From the NCBI RefSeq assembly GCF_011761495.1, contig NZ_JAASRU010000004.1, positions 62,001 through 126,000 on the forward strand: a DNA stretch of 64,000 bases, read 5' to 3'. This DNA is from Alkalibacillus almallahensis (GTDB lineage: Bacteria > Bacillota > Bacilli > Bacillales > Alkalibacillaceae). The notes beneath the pieces were generated by a model. The model was given only the letters and a program-made list of their open reading frames with translations. It had not been told where the DNA came from and did not search any database. Positions 25,500 to 36,026 of the stretch are shown here, piece after piece. How positions within the stretch are numbered: position 1 is the stretch's first letter; every line of letters begins with the position of its first letter. Position numbers and translations under genes: made by a program.

Positions 25500-25724
25500 T
25501 GAAATTCTCCTCACTAAAAAACATCTATTCCTATGCTAGTTGCTTCACGGTCATTCAAGCTTCAGTTCATGTTCATTAATTATTGCTATATTTACACTAT
25601 TTTATCATAAATATCCAATAGAGATTTTATTAAATTACAAATTTTATTTTTTAAATTTCTGCGCGAACAGTGATAGGTTTGAATACAAGGTAAGACCAGA
25701 AAGAAAACTTGAGATTAATATAAA

Positions 25725-25767
25725 AAATAGGGAAGCAATCATAAAATGAAAGCTTCCCTATTTTTTG
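25725..25767. terminator. Terminator after rlmCD
   Basis: Stem AAATAGGGAAGC / GCTTCCCTATTT with T6 on the plus side and A6 on the other, so it works for the minus-strand rlmCD gene. It is the only feature I see in the 323-bp gap 25500-25822. Confidence 0.8.
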
Positions 25768-25822
25768 ATTTATTGTGTCCACAAAAGTATTCGTGCCTAG
25801 CTACAGGTTTCTTCAATGATCA

Positions 25823-27208
25823 TCAACTTACTTTATCCTTTTGAATTAGCCTTGTAACACTCTCCACATGACTAGCCTGAGGGAACATATCAACTGGTTG
25901 AATTTCCTGTGTTTCATAACCACTATCCGCTAAAATTGCTAAATCGCGTGCTAACGTCGATGGATTACAAGATACATAAACGATTCGATCTGGTTCCATA
26001 TCGACCATCGCCTGGAGTAGCTTTTCGTCACAGCCTTTTCGTGGTGGGTCAACGACGATCACGTCAGGGTTAAGTCCTTGTGCTTTCCACCATGGCATGA
26101 CTTTTTCCGCTTCGCCTACGAAGAAGTCCGCATTGTCGATATGATTGCGTTTGGCATTATCTTTCGCGTCATCAACGGCTTGTGGGACAACTTCGACACC
26201 GTACACTTTTTTCGCATGCTGGGCTAAAAACAGTGAGATCGTACCAATACCACAATAAGCGTCGATGACTGTTTCTTTACCTGATAACTGTGCATATTTT
26301 AGTGCTTGGTCGTAAAGTTTTTCAGTTTGCTCTGGGTTCACTTGGTAGAATGATTGTGCTGAGATTGCAAATTCTAAATCGTGAATGCGATCAACAATGA
26401 CGTCGTTACCCCAAAGTGTGTGGGATTTGTCACCCATGATGACATTGGTTTTGTCTGCATTGATATTTTGGATAATACCTTTAATACCGGAATGAAGGGC
26501 CTTAATTTTTTCAACGAATTCTTTTTGTTTAGGCAGATCCTTCGTCTTCGTCACGATGACAACCATCATTTCGTTCGTATGGTAGCCTGTGCGTAAAACT
26601 ATATGACGAATCACGCCTTCATGGGTTTCTTCGTCATAAGGTTGGATGTTTAACTCATCAATAATATCTCGAATGCCGCGAACCACTTCATCATTCGCAT
26701 CGCTCTGAACAGGGCAAGTATCCATATCAATAATATTATGCGTTCGTTTTTGGTAGAAACCTGTAATGACTTTACCATCACGCTCGCCTACTGGGATTTG
26801 GACTTTGTTACGATAATTCCATGGTTCGTTCATCCCAATTGTTGGATGAACAGGGACATCAGGCATTTGCGCGATTTTTTTCATCACGTCTTGGACTTGG
26901 TCTTGTTTCATCGTTAACTGACGATCATACGTCATATGCTGGATTTGGCAGCCGCCACATTTATAGAACACATCGCATGGTGGCTCGATTCGATGTTCAC
27001 TCGTGTCATAACGTTCAATTAGTTTACCGAACGCTAAGTTTTTCTTCACTTTAATGACTTTCACTTTCGCTGACTCGCCTGGCAAGGCATATGGCACAAA
27101 AATTGGGTAGCCGTCTAACTTTCCGACGCCTTCCCCTTCGTGTGTTAAATCACTAAACGCTAAATCTATATATTCATTCTTTCTCACTGGCGCATTCGTT
27201 TTTCCCAT
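25823..27208 (-). CDS. rlmCD: 23S rRNA (uracil-C5)-methyltransferase RlmCD
   Basis: 461 residues; the ATG at 27208 is preferred over a GTG 6 nt upstream. Domains in order: TRAM (about 10-70; LTHEGEGVGKLDGYPIFV), the iron-sulfur cysteines (PCDVFYKCGGCQIQH and a later DTCPVQ), and the AdoMet methyltransferase (DAYCGIGTISLFLA, VDPPRKGCDE, catalytic Cys in YVSCNPSTLARD). In B. subtilis the same-position gene YefA makes both m5U747 and m5U1939. It follows dagK as in B. subtilis, but a repeat array lies between them. Confidence 0.93.
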   Translation of the reverse strand: MGKTNAPVRKNEYIDLAFSDLTHEGEGVGKLDGYPIFVPYALPGESAKVKVIKVKKNLAFGKLIERYDTSEHRIEPPCDVFYKCGGCQIQHMTYDRQLTMKQDQVQDVMKKIAQMPDVPVHPTIGMNEPWNYRNKVQIPVGERDGKVITGFYQKRTHNIIDMDTCPVQSDANDEVVRGIRDIIDELNIQPYDEETHEGVIRHIVLRTGYHTNEMMVVIVTKTKDLPKQKEFVEKIKALHSGIKGIIQNINADKTNVIMGDKSHTLWGNDVIVDRIHDLEFAISAQSFYQVNPEQTEKLYDQALKYAQLSGKETVIDAYCGIGTISLFLAQHAKKVYGVEVVPQAVDDAKDNAKRNHIDNADFFVGEAEKVMPWWKAQGLNPDVIVVDPPRKGCDEKLLQAMVDMEPDRIVYVSCNPSTLARDLAILADSGYETQEIQPVDMFPQASHVESVTRLIQKDKVS

Positions 27209-27308
27209 GGTCACCCGTCCTTCTATTTAACTTGCTTCTATTATAGCTAAAACTTGATGCGCTTAAAAGTTAAAGTCCTTATTGCTAAATATGGTGTGCA
27301 TACTATAA

Positions 27309-27461
27309 TCGCTGATAAAAGTTGAATTTCGATGATACACTATCAATTTTCGCTGATGAATGGCGCTTTTTCGCCGATTGATCACACTATTTCGCTGATA
27401 GAGTGTCAAATTCGCTGATAGAACGATCATGATCACTGATTACAATAACAGTTTCGCCGAT
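27309..27461 (+). repeat. 21-bp-period repeat array B (core TCGCYGAT)
   Basis: Eight units start at 27309, 27329, 27350, 27371, 27392, 27412, 27433 and 27454 (intervals 20 or 21 bp). Each begins TCGCTGAT or TCGCCGAT, with TCGATGAT and TCACTGAT variants; the remaining 12-13 bases vary. It lies downstream of the dagK terminator and about 100 bp upstream of rlmCD. The 20-bp steps break any reading frame, which argues against a protein. Confidence 0.85.
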
Positions 27462-27490
27462 TAGACTATAAACAAGGACCATTCATGACG

Positions 27491-27520
27491 AAAAAAGAGA
27501 CCCTCCATTAAGGCCTCTTT
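27491..27520 (-). terminator. Terminator after dagK
   Basis: Minus-strand stem AAAGAGGCC / GGTCTCTTT (one mismatch) followed by T6; it overlaps the dagK stop codon. Confidence 0.75.
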
Positions 27521-28412
27521 AATCTTCAGGTAAAAAGAATTCTATATGTCGGTATAAATTTTCAAATGTACCAGGTAATTGTCCACCATATTCACCGTCT
27601 AGATTGAGCTGCACATCATCCTTAGCTTCAACGGTGATGTGTTGGGCGCGTTTAAAGATAATATGGTCATCATGAATATGATTGCCTCTTAATGCTTTAT
27701 TGGCGATCATGACAAATTCAGCAATATTAGTAGATTTCATAATTAGTAAATCAAAATAACCATCATCCATTTCGGCATCTGGTGCTAACTTTTCAAAACC
27801 GCCAATTGAATTCGTATTGGCAATTAAGAATAGCATGATGTCACCTTCGAACACTTCTCCATCATACTCAATCTTCATATGAGTCGGGCGAATGGATGGT
27901 AACATTTCGATTCCTTTTAGATAATAGGCAAGTTGTCCGACAGCTGTTTTTAATTTACTTGGAACTTCGTAAGTTAATTCTGTTAATTTACCGCCGCCTG
28001 CAATATTCATAAAATGCTTATCATTTGCACGACCTATGTCTAACTTTTTCGAATAACCATTTTCGATAATGCTCATCGCTTGATCAACATCACGTGGGAC
28101 ACGAATCGCACGTGCAAAGTCATTCGTCGTCCCCATCGGAATAATGCCTAACTTAGGGCGATGTGATTGTCTTGCAATACCATCGACCACTTCATTTACG
28201 GTTCCGTCTCCGCCTGCTGCCACTATGACGTCAAATTCACGCTCGCAAGCCAGTTGAGCAGCATCCATCGCACAACCTTCTCCAGTTGTAGCATGAGCTG
28301 ACGTTTCGAAACCTGCTTGTTCTAACCGTGCCAATACGTCTGGCAAGGCTTTCCGCATCGCCTCACGACCTGAAGTCGGATTATAAATGACGCGTGCCCG
28401 CTTAATTGACAT
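27519..28412 (-). CDS. dagK: Diacylglycerol kinase
   Basis: 297 residues from the ATG at 28412 after GAAGGTGAAA. Soluble DagK (DgkB/YerQ type), which phosphorylates diacylglycerol released by lipoteichoic acid synthesis back to phosphatidic acid. Lipid-kinase motifs: YNPTSGR at the N-terminus, AAGGDGTVNEVVDG (nucleotide binding), LGIIPMGTTNDFAR, and DIGRAND. C-terminal NLDGEYGG with the conserved Asp/Glu pair. It lies downstream of the VOC and gat genes and upstream of rlmCD, the B. subtilis order. Confidence 0.93.
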   Translation of the reverse strand: MSIKRARVIYNPTSGREAMRKALPDVLARLEQAGFETSAHATTGEGCAMDAAQLACEREFDVIVAAGGDGTVNEVVDGIARQSHRPKLGIIPMGTTNDFARAIRVPRDVDQAMSIIENGYSKKLDIGRANDKHFMNIAGGGKLTELTYEVPSKLKTAVGQLAYYLKGIEMLPSIRPTHMKIEYDGEVFEGDIMLFLIANTNSIGGFEKLAPDAEMDDGYFDLLIMKSTNIAEFVMIANKALRGNHIHDDHIIFKRAQHITVEAKDDVQLNLDGEYGGQLPGTFENLYRHIEFFLPED

Positions 28413-28462
28413 AGTTTCACCTTCATTCCCCATATGTTTTCAACCAACATTAATCCACACAG

Positions 28463-28831
28463 TTATAACCACTCTAAAACTTCTAGTCGATTACCAAATG
28501 GATCATGAACATAAATTCGGTTGGCACCAGGTAACTTATCATCTACAGCATAAGTCACCCGTTTTTCATCTAAGTGGTGTTTAAATGCGTCTAAACCTTT
28601 AATTTCAAATGCTGGATGTGCCTTTTCTGCAGGATAAAATGGTTCTTCCACCCCAACATGTAACTGCTGGTTACCAAAGGCAAACCAGACACCACCATTG
28701 GCTTTTAACGTTTCAGGTTTGTCCATTTCTTGAAATCCTAAAACACCTGCAAAAAATTCGCGCGCTTCATCTTCTGAGTCTTTCGGTGCTGCTAATTGTA
28801 CGTGGTCAATACGTTTAAAAGTAAACGACAT
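28463..28831 (-). CDS. VOC (glyoxalase-fold) family protein
   Basis: 122 residues from ATG 28831 with GGAGGTGG upstream. Two beta-alpha-beta-beta-beta modules of the vicinal oxygen chelate fold; metal-ligand candidates are His in RIDHVQL, Glu/His in QQLHVGVEE, and Glu in NRLEVLEW after DPFGNR. Small-molecule dioxygenase, isomerase or resistance activity is possible; the sequence does not decide. It sits 30 nt after gatB, likely cotranscribed. Confidence 0.85.
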   Translation of the reverse strand: MSFTFKRIDHVQLAAPKDSEDEAREFFAGVLGFQEMDKPETLKANGGVWFAFGNQQLHVGVEEPFYPAEKAHPAFEIKGLDAFKHHLDEKRVTYAVDDKLPGANRIYVHDPFGNRLEVLEWL

Positions 28832-28861
28832 ATGACCACCTCCTCTCACCTTAATTGAACT

Positions 28862-30292
28862 TTAACGTTTATCCATTTCTTCTAAGATGATCTTGTTAAC
28901 CATTGGTGGATTGGCTTGTCCCTTCGTTTCTTTCATCACTTGACCAACTAAGAATCCAAGTGCTTTATCTTTACCATTCTTATAATCTTCAATTGATTGT
29001 TCATTATTGTCTAAAATGCCCGTAATAATCTCACGTAATTGATTCTCATCAGAAATTTGTACCAGACCTTTATCTTTAACGATTTGTTCTGGGTCTCCAC
29101 CGTTTTGAACAAGCTCTGTCACAACCTTCTTCGCAAGCTTCGAGGATAAAGTTCCTTCTTCGATTAAATCGACCATCTTCGTAAGGGCTTCAGGTGTAAT
29201 CGGTAGCTCATTTAATTCCAATTGTTGCTTGTTCATATAAGCAGAAATATCACCCATGAGCCAGTTCGTTGCTTGCTTAGCATCAGCACCATGCTCAATT
29301 GTCGCTTCAAAGAAATCGGACATTTCTTTCGTGTTAGTTAGGACACTCGCATCATACTCGTCTAAACCGAGATCATGCACGTAACGATGACGGCGAGAGT
29401 CAGGTAATTCTGGAATCGCCTCACGTACGCGCTGCTTCCAGTCCTCATCAATATAAAGCGGAATCAAGTCTGGCTCAGGGAAATAACGATAATCATCAGA
29501 GCCCTCTTTAACACGCATTAACACCGTTTCTTTCGTCTTTTCATCATAACGGCGTGTTTCTTGTAACATTTCGCCACCTTGGCGCAAGACTTTTTCTTGG
29601 CGTTTTTCTTCGAATTCAAGACCTTTTTGAACAAAGTTAAACGAGTTTAAGTTTTTCAACTCTGTTTTAACGCCAAATTCATCTTGGCCATATGGACGTA
29701 GTGAAATATTGGCATCACAACGAAGTGAACCTTCCTGCATTTTCACATCAGATACGCCTGTAAATTGAATCAAGTTACGTAGTTTCTCTAAGTAAGCATA
29801 TGCTTCTTCAGGTGTACGAATGTCTGGTTCAGAAACGATTTCAACCAGTGGGGTACCTTGACGGTTATAGTCAACGAGTGAATAACCATCGTCACCGTGC
29901 GTTAATTTACCTGCATCTTCCTCTAAATGAAGACGGGTAATACCAATTCGCTTCGTCTCACCATTCACTTCTATTTCAATATAACCATTTTCACCGATTG
30001 GTTGGTCAAACTGTGAAATTTGATACGCTTTCGGATTATCTGGATAGAAATAATTTTTACGGTCGAATTTCGTATCTGTCGCAATATCGCAATTAAGTGC
30101 CATCGCAGCTGTCATCGCGTAATTGACTGCTTCCTCGTTTAGAACAGGCAACACACCAGGATAGCCAAGGTCGATTGGGTTGACGTTGCTGTTCGGATCA
30201 TCACCGAACGCGTTTGGACTAGGACTGAAAATTTTCGATTTTGTTTTCAACTCAACGTGGACTTCTAAACCAATGATTGTTTCAAAGTTCAT
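28862..30292 (-). CDS. gatB: Asp/Glu-tRNA amidotransferase subunit B
   Basis: 476 residues, standard length. With GatA and GatC it turns Glu-tRNA(Gln) and Asp-tRNA(Asn) into the amide forms. The N-terminal kinase-like domain carries [45 protein letters not shown] and RCDANIS; the C-terminal tail is the YqeY-like tRNA-binding region ([10 protein letters not shown]). Overlaps the gatA stop by 4 nt (ATGA), so it is translationally coupled. Confidence 0.97.
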   Translation of the reverse strand: MNFETIIGLEVHVELKTKSKIFSPSPNAFGDDPNSNVNPIDLGYPGVLPVLNEEAVNYAMTAAMALNCDIATDTKFDRKNYFYPDNPKAYQISQFDQPIGENGYIEIEVNGETKRIGITRLHLEEDAGKLTHGDDGYSLVDYNRQGTPLVEIVSEPDIRTPEEAYAYLEKLRNLIQFTGVSDVKMQEGSLRCDANISLRPYGQDEFGVKTELKNLNSFNFVQKGLEFEEKRQEKVLRQGGEMLQETRRYDEKTKETVLMRVKEGSDDYRYFPEPDLIPLYIDEDWKQRVREAIPELPDSRRHRYVHDLGLDEYDASVLTNTKEMSDFFEATIEHGADAKQATNWLMGDISAYMNKQQLELNELPITPEALTKMVDLIEEGTLSSKLAKKVVTELVQNGGDPEQIVKDKGLVQISDENQLREIITGILDNNEQSIEDYKNGKDKALGFLVGQVMKETKGQANPPMVNKIILEEMDKR

Positions 30293-31767
30293 GACTTGGC
30301 ACCTCCTAGTTGTGGTTGTTGTTTATGATGATCCGTTGCTTGTTCATAGGCATGTGCCACTTTATATACTGTTGCTTCATCGAAATGTTTGCCGATGATT
30401 TGTAAACCAACTGGCATATCATTCTCCGGATGGAAACCGCATGGCACTGAGATTCCTGGCACACCAGCAAGGTTGACTGGAATCGTCATAATGTCGTTTG
30501 CGTACATCGTTAATGGATCATCAATTTGATCACCGACTTTAAATGCCGTTGTCGGTGCGGTTGGACCAATCACGACATCGTAGTTTTCAAAGATTTGATC
30601 AAAGTCTTGCTTAATGAGCGTACGAACTTGTTGTGCTTTTTTATAATAAGCATCGTAATAGCCTGAACTCAAGGCGAATGTTCCGAGCATAATACGACGT
30701 TTGACTTCTTCTCCGAAACCTTCGCTACGAGATTTCTTGAACATATCCATCATATCTTCTGCATTTTCAGCACGCTGTCCGTAACGTACACCGTCAAAAC
30801 GTGCTAAGTTAGCTGATGCTTCTGATGAGGCGATCATATAATAGGTCGCAACGGCATATTCCGAATGCGGCAGTGATACTTCTTCCCAAGTCGCACCTTG
30901 TTGTTCTAAAATACTAAGGGCTTGGCGAACACGGGCTTGGACATTCTCATCCACACCATCACCAAAGTATTCTTTCGGGACAGCGATTTTCAACCCATTA
31001 ACATTACCTGTTAGAGCATCGCTATAATTCGGAACCTCTACATTCGCACTTGTGGAATCCATCTTGTCTTGTCCAGCAATGACTTCTAAAATTCGGGCGT
31101 TATCTTCTACGGTTCTCGTTAATGGTCCGATTTGGTCTAGAGATGATGCAAAGGCTACTAAACCAAAACGTGATACGCGGCCATATGTAGGCTTCATACC
31201 AACAACACCACAATAAGAGGCTGGCTGACGGACAGATCCACCTGTATCAGAACCAAGCGCAAATGGTACTTGTCCTGCTGCAACAGCAGCTGCTGAACCA
31301 CCACTTGATCCGCCTGGTACATAATCTGTATTCCATGGATTACGAGTCGATTGCATGCTAGAGTTTTCTGTTGAAGACCCCATCGCAAATTCGTCCATGT
31401 TTAATTTACCAATGTTAATGGCTTTCGCTTCTGATAACTTTTGGACGACTGTCGCATCATATAATGGGTCATCTAAATTCGATAAGATTTGACTTGAACA
31501 TGTCGTGCGAATGCCTTTCGTTACGATATTATCTTTAATACCAATCGGCATACCAAATAGCGGTAATAATTGATCGTTAGAATTTGCTTCATCTAATGCT
31601 TTCGCTTCGTTCAAAGCATTCTCTTCATTCAAGGTCACGAACGCTTGAATCTCATCATCAGTTTCACGAATACGATCATAAACTGCTTGGACGAGTTCTG
31701 TTACTGTGACATCTTGATTGTTTAGTTTCTCTTGCAACTGTTTAATAGATAGATCTAAAACAGACAT
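30289..31767 (-). CDS. gatA: Asp/Glu-tRNA amidotransferase subunit A
   Basis: 492 residues. Amidase-signature enzyme that releases ammonia from glutamine. The Ser-cisSer-Lys triad is visible: Lys in MPIGIKDNI, the Gly/Ser-rich loop [13 protein letters not shown], and the nucleophile Ser in [12 protein letters not shown]. Second gene of gatCAB, coupled to gatB by a 4-nt overlap and preceded by gatC after 17 nt. Confidence 0.97.
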   Translation of the reverse strand: MSVLDLSIKQLQEKLNNQDVTVTELVQAVYDRIRETDDEIQAFVTLNEENALNEAKALDEANSNDQLLPLFGMPIGIKDNIVTKGIRTTCSSQILSNLDDPLYDATVVQKLSEAKAINIGKLNMDEFAMGSSTENSSMQSTRNPWNTDYVPGGSSGGSAAAVAAGQVPFALGSDTGGSVRQPASYCGVVGMKPTYGRVSRFGLVAFASSLDQIGPLTRTVEDNARILEVIAGQDKMDSTSANVEVPNYSDALTGNVNGLKIAVPKEYFGDGVDENVQARVRQALSILEQQGATWEEVSLPHSEYAVATYYMIASSEASANLARFDGVRYGQRAENAEDMMDMFKKSRSEGFGEEVKRRIMLGTFALSSGYYDAYYKKAQQVRTLIKQDFDQIFENYDVVIGPTAPTTAFKVGDQIDDPLTMYANDIMTIPVNLAGVPGISVPCGFHPENDMPVGLQIIGKHFDEATVYKVAHAYEQATDHHKQQPQLGGAKS

Positions 31768-31784
31768 CGTTTATAACCCTCCTC

Positions 31785-32075
31785 TTAATCCAGAATTGAT
31801 GGCACACGAAACTGCCCGTCTTTTTGATCAGGCGCATTTTTCAGTGCGTCTTCTTTTGAAATCCAGTCTTTCGGTTCATCTGCACGCATGACATTTTTCA
31901 TATCTAATACGTGTGTCGTTGGCTCAACGTTTGTTGTATCGAGCTCATTTAATTGCTCAGAAAAGTCGATGATCGCACTCAATTGCTCACTGTATTTCTC
32001 TGCTTCTTTCTCAGAAATAGCGAGACGAGCGAGATCAGCAACGTGTTTAACCTGGTCTTTTGAGATTTTCGACAT
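31785..32075 (-). CDS. gatC: Asp/Glu-tRNA amidotransferase subunit C
   Basis: 96 residues, standard length. [20 protein letters not shown] at the N-terminus (20 residues) and [23 protein letters not shown] near the C-terminus are the GatC pattern; it threads through the GatA-GatB interface. First gene of the operon, divergent from pepF. GGAGGTGTAACGG precedes the ATG. Confidence 0.95.
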   Translation of the reverse strand: MSKISKDQVKHVADLARLAISEKEAEKYSEQLSAIIDFSEQLNELDTTNVEPTTHVLDMKNVMRADEPKDWISKEDALKNAPDQKDGQFRVPSILD

Positions 32076-32337
32076 CCGTTACACCTCCGTACATATTTCA
32101 CTTCACAATACTATTCATCATAGCAAATTTACCGTTATGATGGCAATATTTTCACCACGCTTATTATACCATTTATTACCCGGGAAATATGTGGTGATTT
32201 GTAAGAAAAAGTCGAGCCTGCTTATTTATCTGTCGAAAATTTTATTATGAAAATTTTCTGATTTATGTGACACAAGTTGTTTTTTATTTTATACTATTAT
32301 TTAGACTTACGAAGTATTTTGAGGAGGTTTTCAAATT

Positions 32338-34146
32338 ATGGCTAATCGATTAACACGCCAAGAAGTACCAACAGAACAGACATGGCGCTTAGACGACCTA
32401 TTCACATCGAATGCAGAATGGGAGAAAGCGCTGAACGACTTAACAGATCTAACACCTAATGTGACACAATATAAAGGAAGGTTACACGAAGGGGCTGATG
32501 TACTAAAAGCTTGCCTTGATGCCCAAGCAGAACTCCAAAAGAACATGATTCTTGTTGGAACGTATGCCAATTTACGTTCATCTGAAGACGGAACAAATCC
32601 GGAAAATCAAGCGATGTCAGCAAAAGTATCCTCGACATTTGCTAAGATTCAATCAGAACTAGCATTTTTCAATTCTGAAGTCTTAGCATTACCAGATGAC
32701 ACGATTGAACAGTATTTACAAGAAAACGATGAGCTGAGAGTCTATCAGAACACATTAGAAGACTTACTAAAACAAAAACCATATACCCTAGCACCTGAAA
32801 CCGAAGAAGTACTTGCTTCATTAGGCGAAATCCACTCCGCTCCTTATATGATTTATCAGCGAAGCAAATCATCGGATATGGATTTCGGATCCTTTACAAC
32901 AAGTGATGGAACTGAATATACCAATTCATTTGCATTATACGAAGACGAATATGAAATGTCAGCTGACACTGAGGTTCGTCACAAAGCCTATGACTCATTC
33001 GTGAACACTTTAAAACAATATGAAAATACTTATGCCGCAACATACGCGACACAAGTCAAAAAAGAAGTTGCACTTGCGAAAGCACGTGGCTATGAATCTG
33101 CGACGCAAATGTTGTTACAACCACAAAAAGTAACGGAAGAGATGTATCACAACCAACTTGACGTCATTCAAGAAGAACTCGCGCCTGTGATGCGTCGTTT
33201 TGCGAAACTCAAACAAGAAGCATATGGATTAGACAAACTCCATTTTGCTGATCTAAAAGCACCTTTAGATCCCGAATTCAATCCTGAATCATCTTATGAA
33301 GACGTCTCCGAGACAATCTTAGAAGCGCTAAAAGTAATGGGACCTGAGTACACAAGTATTATTGAGCGTGGTCTAAATGAGCGTTGGGTCGATTATGCTG
33401 ATAACGTCGGTAAATCAACAGGTGCATTCTGCGCAAGCCCTTACGGTGTTCACCCGTATATTTTATTAACCTTTACCGGCCAAATGCGTGGTGCCTTTAC
33501 ATTAGCACATGAACTCGGACATGCAGGCCATTTATATTTAGCTAATGAAAACCAACACCTCTTCAATACACGTCCGTCGACTTACTTTATCGAAGCACCG
33601 TCGACGATGAACGAATTATTATTAGCTGATCATTTACTAGAAAATACTGATGACCCTCGCAAACGTCGTTGGATTGTACTACAACTATTAGGGACGTACT
33701 ATCATAACTTTGTCACACACTTGCTTGAGGGCGAATTCCAACGCCGTGTTTACGCTCTAGCAGAACAAGGTGATCCGTTAACAGCGAGCACATTAAAACA
33801 ACAAAAAGGTGAGACGCTCCGTAACTTCTGGGGTGATGATGTTGAGATTGATGAAGGCGCTGAGCTCACATGGATGCGTCAGCCTCACTATTACATGGGC
33901 TTATATCCATACACGTATTCAGCAGGCTTAACCGCTTCAACAGCTGTCTCACAACTCTTCAAAGAAGAAGGCCAACCTGCCATCGATCGCTGGTTAGAAG
34001 TATTAAAACTTGGCGGCTCGAAAACGCCACAAGAGCTTATGAAATATGCAGGTGTTGATATGACAACGCCAGAACCGATTAAGAAGGCTGTTTCATACGT
34101 CGATTCACTTGTGACAGAAGTCGAAAAGAGTTATCAAACACAATAA
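32338..34146 (+). CDS. pepF: Oligoendopeptidase F
   Basis: 602 residues, M3B zinc metallopeptidase that cleaves short peptides in the cytosol. Zinc site HELGH in TLAHELGHAGH (about residues 387-397), followed by the downstream Glu in FIEAPSTMNE. N-terminal LTRQEVPTEQTWRLDDLF is the family start. GAGGAGG upstream. Monocistronic; divergent from gatCAB with a 262-bp gap that contains AT-rich sequence and a TATACT at about 32290 as a possible -10. Confidence 0.95.
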   Translation: MANRLTRQEVPTEQTWRLDDLFTSNAEWEKALNDLTDLTPNVTQYKGRLHEGADVLKACLDAQAELQKNMILVGTYANLRSSEDGTNPENQAMSAKVSSTFAKIQSELAFFNSEVLALPDDTIEQYLQENDELRVYQNTLEDLLKQKPYTLAPETEEVLASLGEIHSAPYMIYQRSKSSDMDFGSFTTSDGTEYTNSFALYEDEYEMSADTEVRHKAYDSFVNTLKQYENTYAATYATQVKKEVALAKARGYESATQMLLQPQKVTEEMYHNQLDVIQEELAPVMRRFAKLKQEAYGLDKLHFADLKAPLDPEFNPESSYEDVSETILEALKVMGPEYTSIIERGLNERWVDYADNVGKSTGAFCASPYGVHPYILLTFTGQMRGAFTLAHELGHAGHLYLANENQHLFNTRPSTYFIEAPSTMNELLLADHLLENTDDPRKRRWIVLQLLGTYYHNFVTHLLEGEFQRRVYALAEQGDPLTASTLKQQKGETLRNFWGDDVEIDEGAELTWMRQPHYYMGLYPYTYSAGLTASTAVSQLFKEEGQPAIDRWLEVLKLGGSKTPQELMKYAGVDMTTPEPIKKAVSYVDSLVTEVEKSYQTQ

Positions 34147-34150
34147 ACTA

Positions 34151-34195
34151 ACAAACACGCCTACTTGTGCAAATCAGCCAAGTTAGGCGTGTTAT
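34151..34195. terminator. Bidirectional terminator after pepF
   Basis: Stem AACACGCCTACTTG / CAAGTTAGGCGTGTT between two convergent genes. Confidence 0.85.
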
Positions 34196-34196
34196 T

Positions 34197-35135
34197 TTAT
34201 CGTCTTTCGATTTCATATCCTTTATCTTCTAATAACGATCTTATATTATCCTCACCAAAAAAATGCATCAAACCGACCGCAACCATAATTGTTTCACCAT
34301 CACGTTCTGTTACAATTTCATCAATACGATCTGCCATTTTTTCATCACGTTTAAACAATAATTCATTTAAATATGTTTCCTCATGTTCAGGGTTATCAAC
34401 GTCCTCTGGCACGACACGTTCATAATCAAGCAACTCTTCCTCACCAGCTCGGAAAGCTGTCACAGATCTCTCTAACATCTCCTCGGAATCCATTTCTTCA
34501 TTTTGTTTAAATACTTGTTCTAACACATACGTCTGATAATCCAAATCTCTTGCCCGCACAGACGTTAGACGTTCTCCGTAATTTTCCAAGGCCATTGATT
34601 CGGTTTGATCATCTAACACATTGTCATATAAATAATTCTCGACACCGAGATTATAGTCGTAGTCTGATTCCATAATCATCAGCTCGTTATATAAATCTTC
34701 CACTACCCAAGGCTGAAACTGGTTCAACATACCATAATCAATTCCTCGGTATTCTGCTACATCTTCTAACTCATCATGGTACTCAGCATCAATATGCTCG
34801 TCTAATTTATGTCCAGGTGGCAAACGCATATGTGGTCTTTGTGCTGCCATCAAGGCTTGTGTATTCTCTTCAGAGCTATTATCAATCTCCGTTAACAATA
34901 AATCTGTATGATCCATTGCACTCTCGATTTCATCACTAAGTGGATACATGTCCTCTACCCCAATATGAGCTGTCCCTAAGAAATAAATCTGGTTCCCATC
35001 ATGTTCTGTTTCCCAGAAAAACCCTTCACTCTGTTCAGGAACCACTACATCATCAACCTCCACCGCCTCCTCAGATTGACACCCCATTATCAGTGCGATG
35101 GCAATCATTACACTCCATAATATTGCTCGTTTCAC
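34197..35135 (-). CDS. TraB/GumN family lipoprotein
   Basis: 312 residues, GTG start after GGGGGAGTGAG. Residues 1-18 are a lipoprotein signal with lipobox LIMGC (Cys19), then an acidic linker. The rest is a TraB/GumN (PrgY, TIKI-like) domain: FLGTAHIGVEDMYPL with the first GX.H motif, LLLTEIDNSSEE, a glutamate-rich middle and MVAVGLMHFFGEDN with the second G-x-x-H and the final LLEDKGYEI. TIKI members are metalloproteases; activity of bacterial lipoprotein forms is an inference. Anchored outside the cell membrane. Confidence 0.85.
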   Translation of the reverse strand: MKRAILWSVMIAIALIMGCQSEEAVEVDDVVVPEQSEGFFWETEHDGNQIYFLGTAHIGVEDMYPLSDEIESAMDHTDLLLTEIDNSSEENTQALMAAQRPHMRLPPGHKLDEHIDAEYHDELEDVAEYRGIDYGMLNQFQPWVVEDLYNELMIMESDYDYNLGVENYLYDNVLDDQTESMALENYGERLTSVRARDLDYQTYVLEQVFKQNEEMDSEEMLERSVTAFRAGEEELLDYERVVPEDVDNPEHEETYLNELLFKRDEKMADRIDEIVTERDGETIMVAVGLMHFFGEDNIRSLLEDKGYEIERR

Positions 35136-35271
35136 AATCTCACTCCCCCACTCACACTTTAAAATCCTATGATTACTTTATTTTACATGATTGAAGTATA
35201 TAAAAGAATGAAAATTCAATAATTTTATATTAAAATAGAACTTATACTTCTAGAATAAAGGCGGTTTTCAA

Positions 35272-35943
35272 ATGAAACGCGTTGCAGTATCCCATAGTGG
35301 CGGAAAGGATTCGATGTTAGCCTTACACCGAATGTCGAATAGAGATGATGTAGTGATTGATCGGATCATCGCCACCATAAATGAAGATAATTTTCGTATG
35401 AGTGTTCATGAAACTCCCGAATCGTTACTTGATCTCCAAGCTGAGTCACTAAATTTACCACTTCAAAAAATCTATCTTCCAACAGCACCCTCGAACGAGG
35501 TCTATTCAAAACGGATGTTAGATAGTTTTAAAGAAGCAGAACGTGACGGTATTTCTCATATCGTTTTCGGCGATATTAACTTGGCAGACGTGCGTGCTTT
35601 TCGTGAAGGTCAATTAGAAGAAGTATCACTTGAAGCGATCTTTCCACTTTGGGAACAATCGACAACTACGTTAATTAACGAATTTTTAGCATTAGGTTAT
35701 GAAACATGGATAACAACCATTGACCCAAATCGAGTTCCTAAAGAATTTTTAAGTGCACGATTAGATCAAACAACGTTAGAAGCACTGCCAGACTCTATTG
35801 ATCCATGTGGTGAAAACGGAGAGTTTCATACCTTCGTTGTAGATGGCCCATTATTTAATAAAGCATTACCTGTTCAGTTAAGTGAAACAATTTCTGAAGG
35901 GACGTTTTATACGTATAAGGATGTATTAATGATCAATTCATGA
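35272..35943 (+). CDS. Dph6-like ATP pyrophosphatase
   Basis: 223 residues. N-type ATP pyrophosphatase with PP-loop SHSGGKDS (residues 7-14) and the C-terminal DPCGENGEFHTFV block shared with archaeal/eukaryotic diphthine-ammonia ligase Dph6. Bacteria lack diphthamide, so the substrate here must be different; the family is known only as Dph6-related in bacteria. ATG after AAAGGCGG. Monocistronic. Confidence 0.87.
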   Translation: MKRVAVSHSGGKDSMLALHRMSNRDDVVIDRIIATINEDNFRMSVHETPESLLDLQAESLNLPLQKIYLPTAPSNEVYSKRMLDSFKEAERDGISHIVFGDINLADVRAFREGQLEEVSLEAIFPLWEQSTTTLINEFLALGYETWITTIDPNRVPKEFLSARLDQTTLEALPDSIDPCGENGEFHTFVVDGPLFNKALPVQLSETISEGTFYTYKDVLMINS

Positions 35944-36026
35944 TCATAAGTGCAGGATTTTATAACTTAAGATACGAAATAGTTACGAGAGTCATAATAA
36001 ATATTTAAAACAGGAGTGAATCATGT

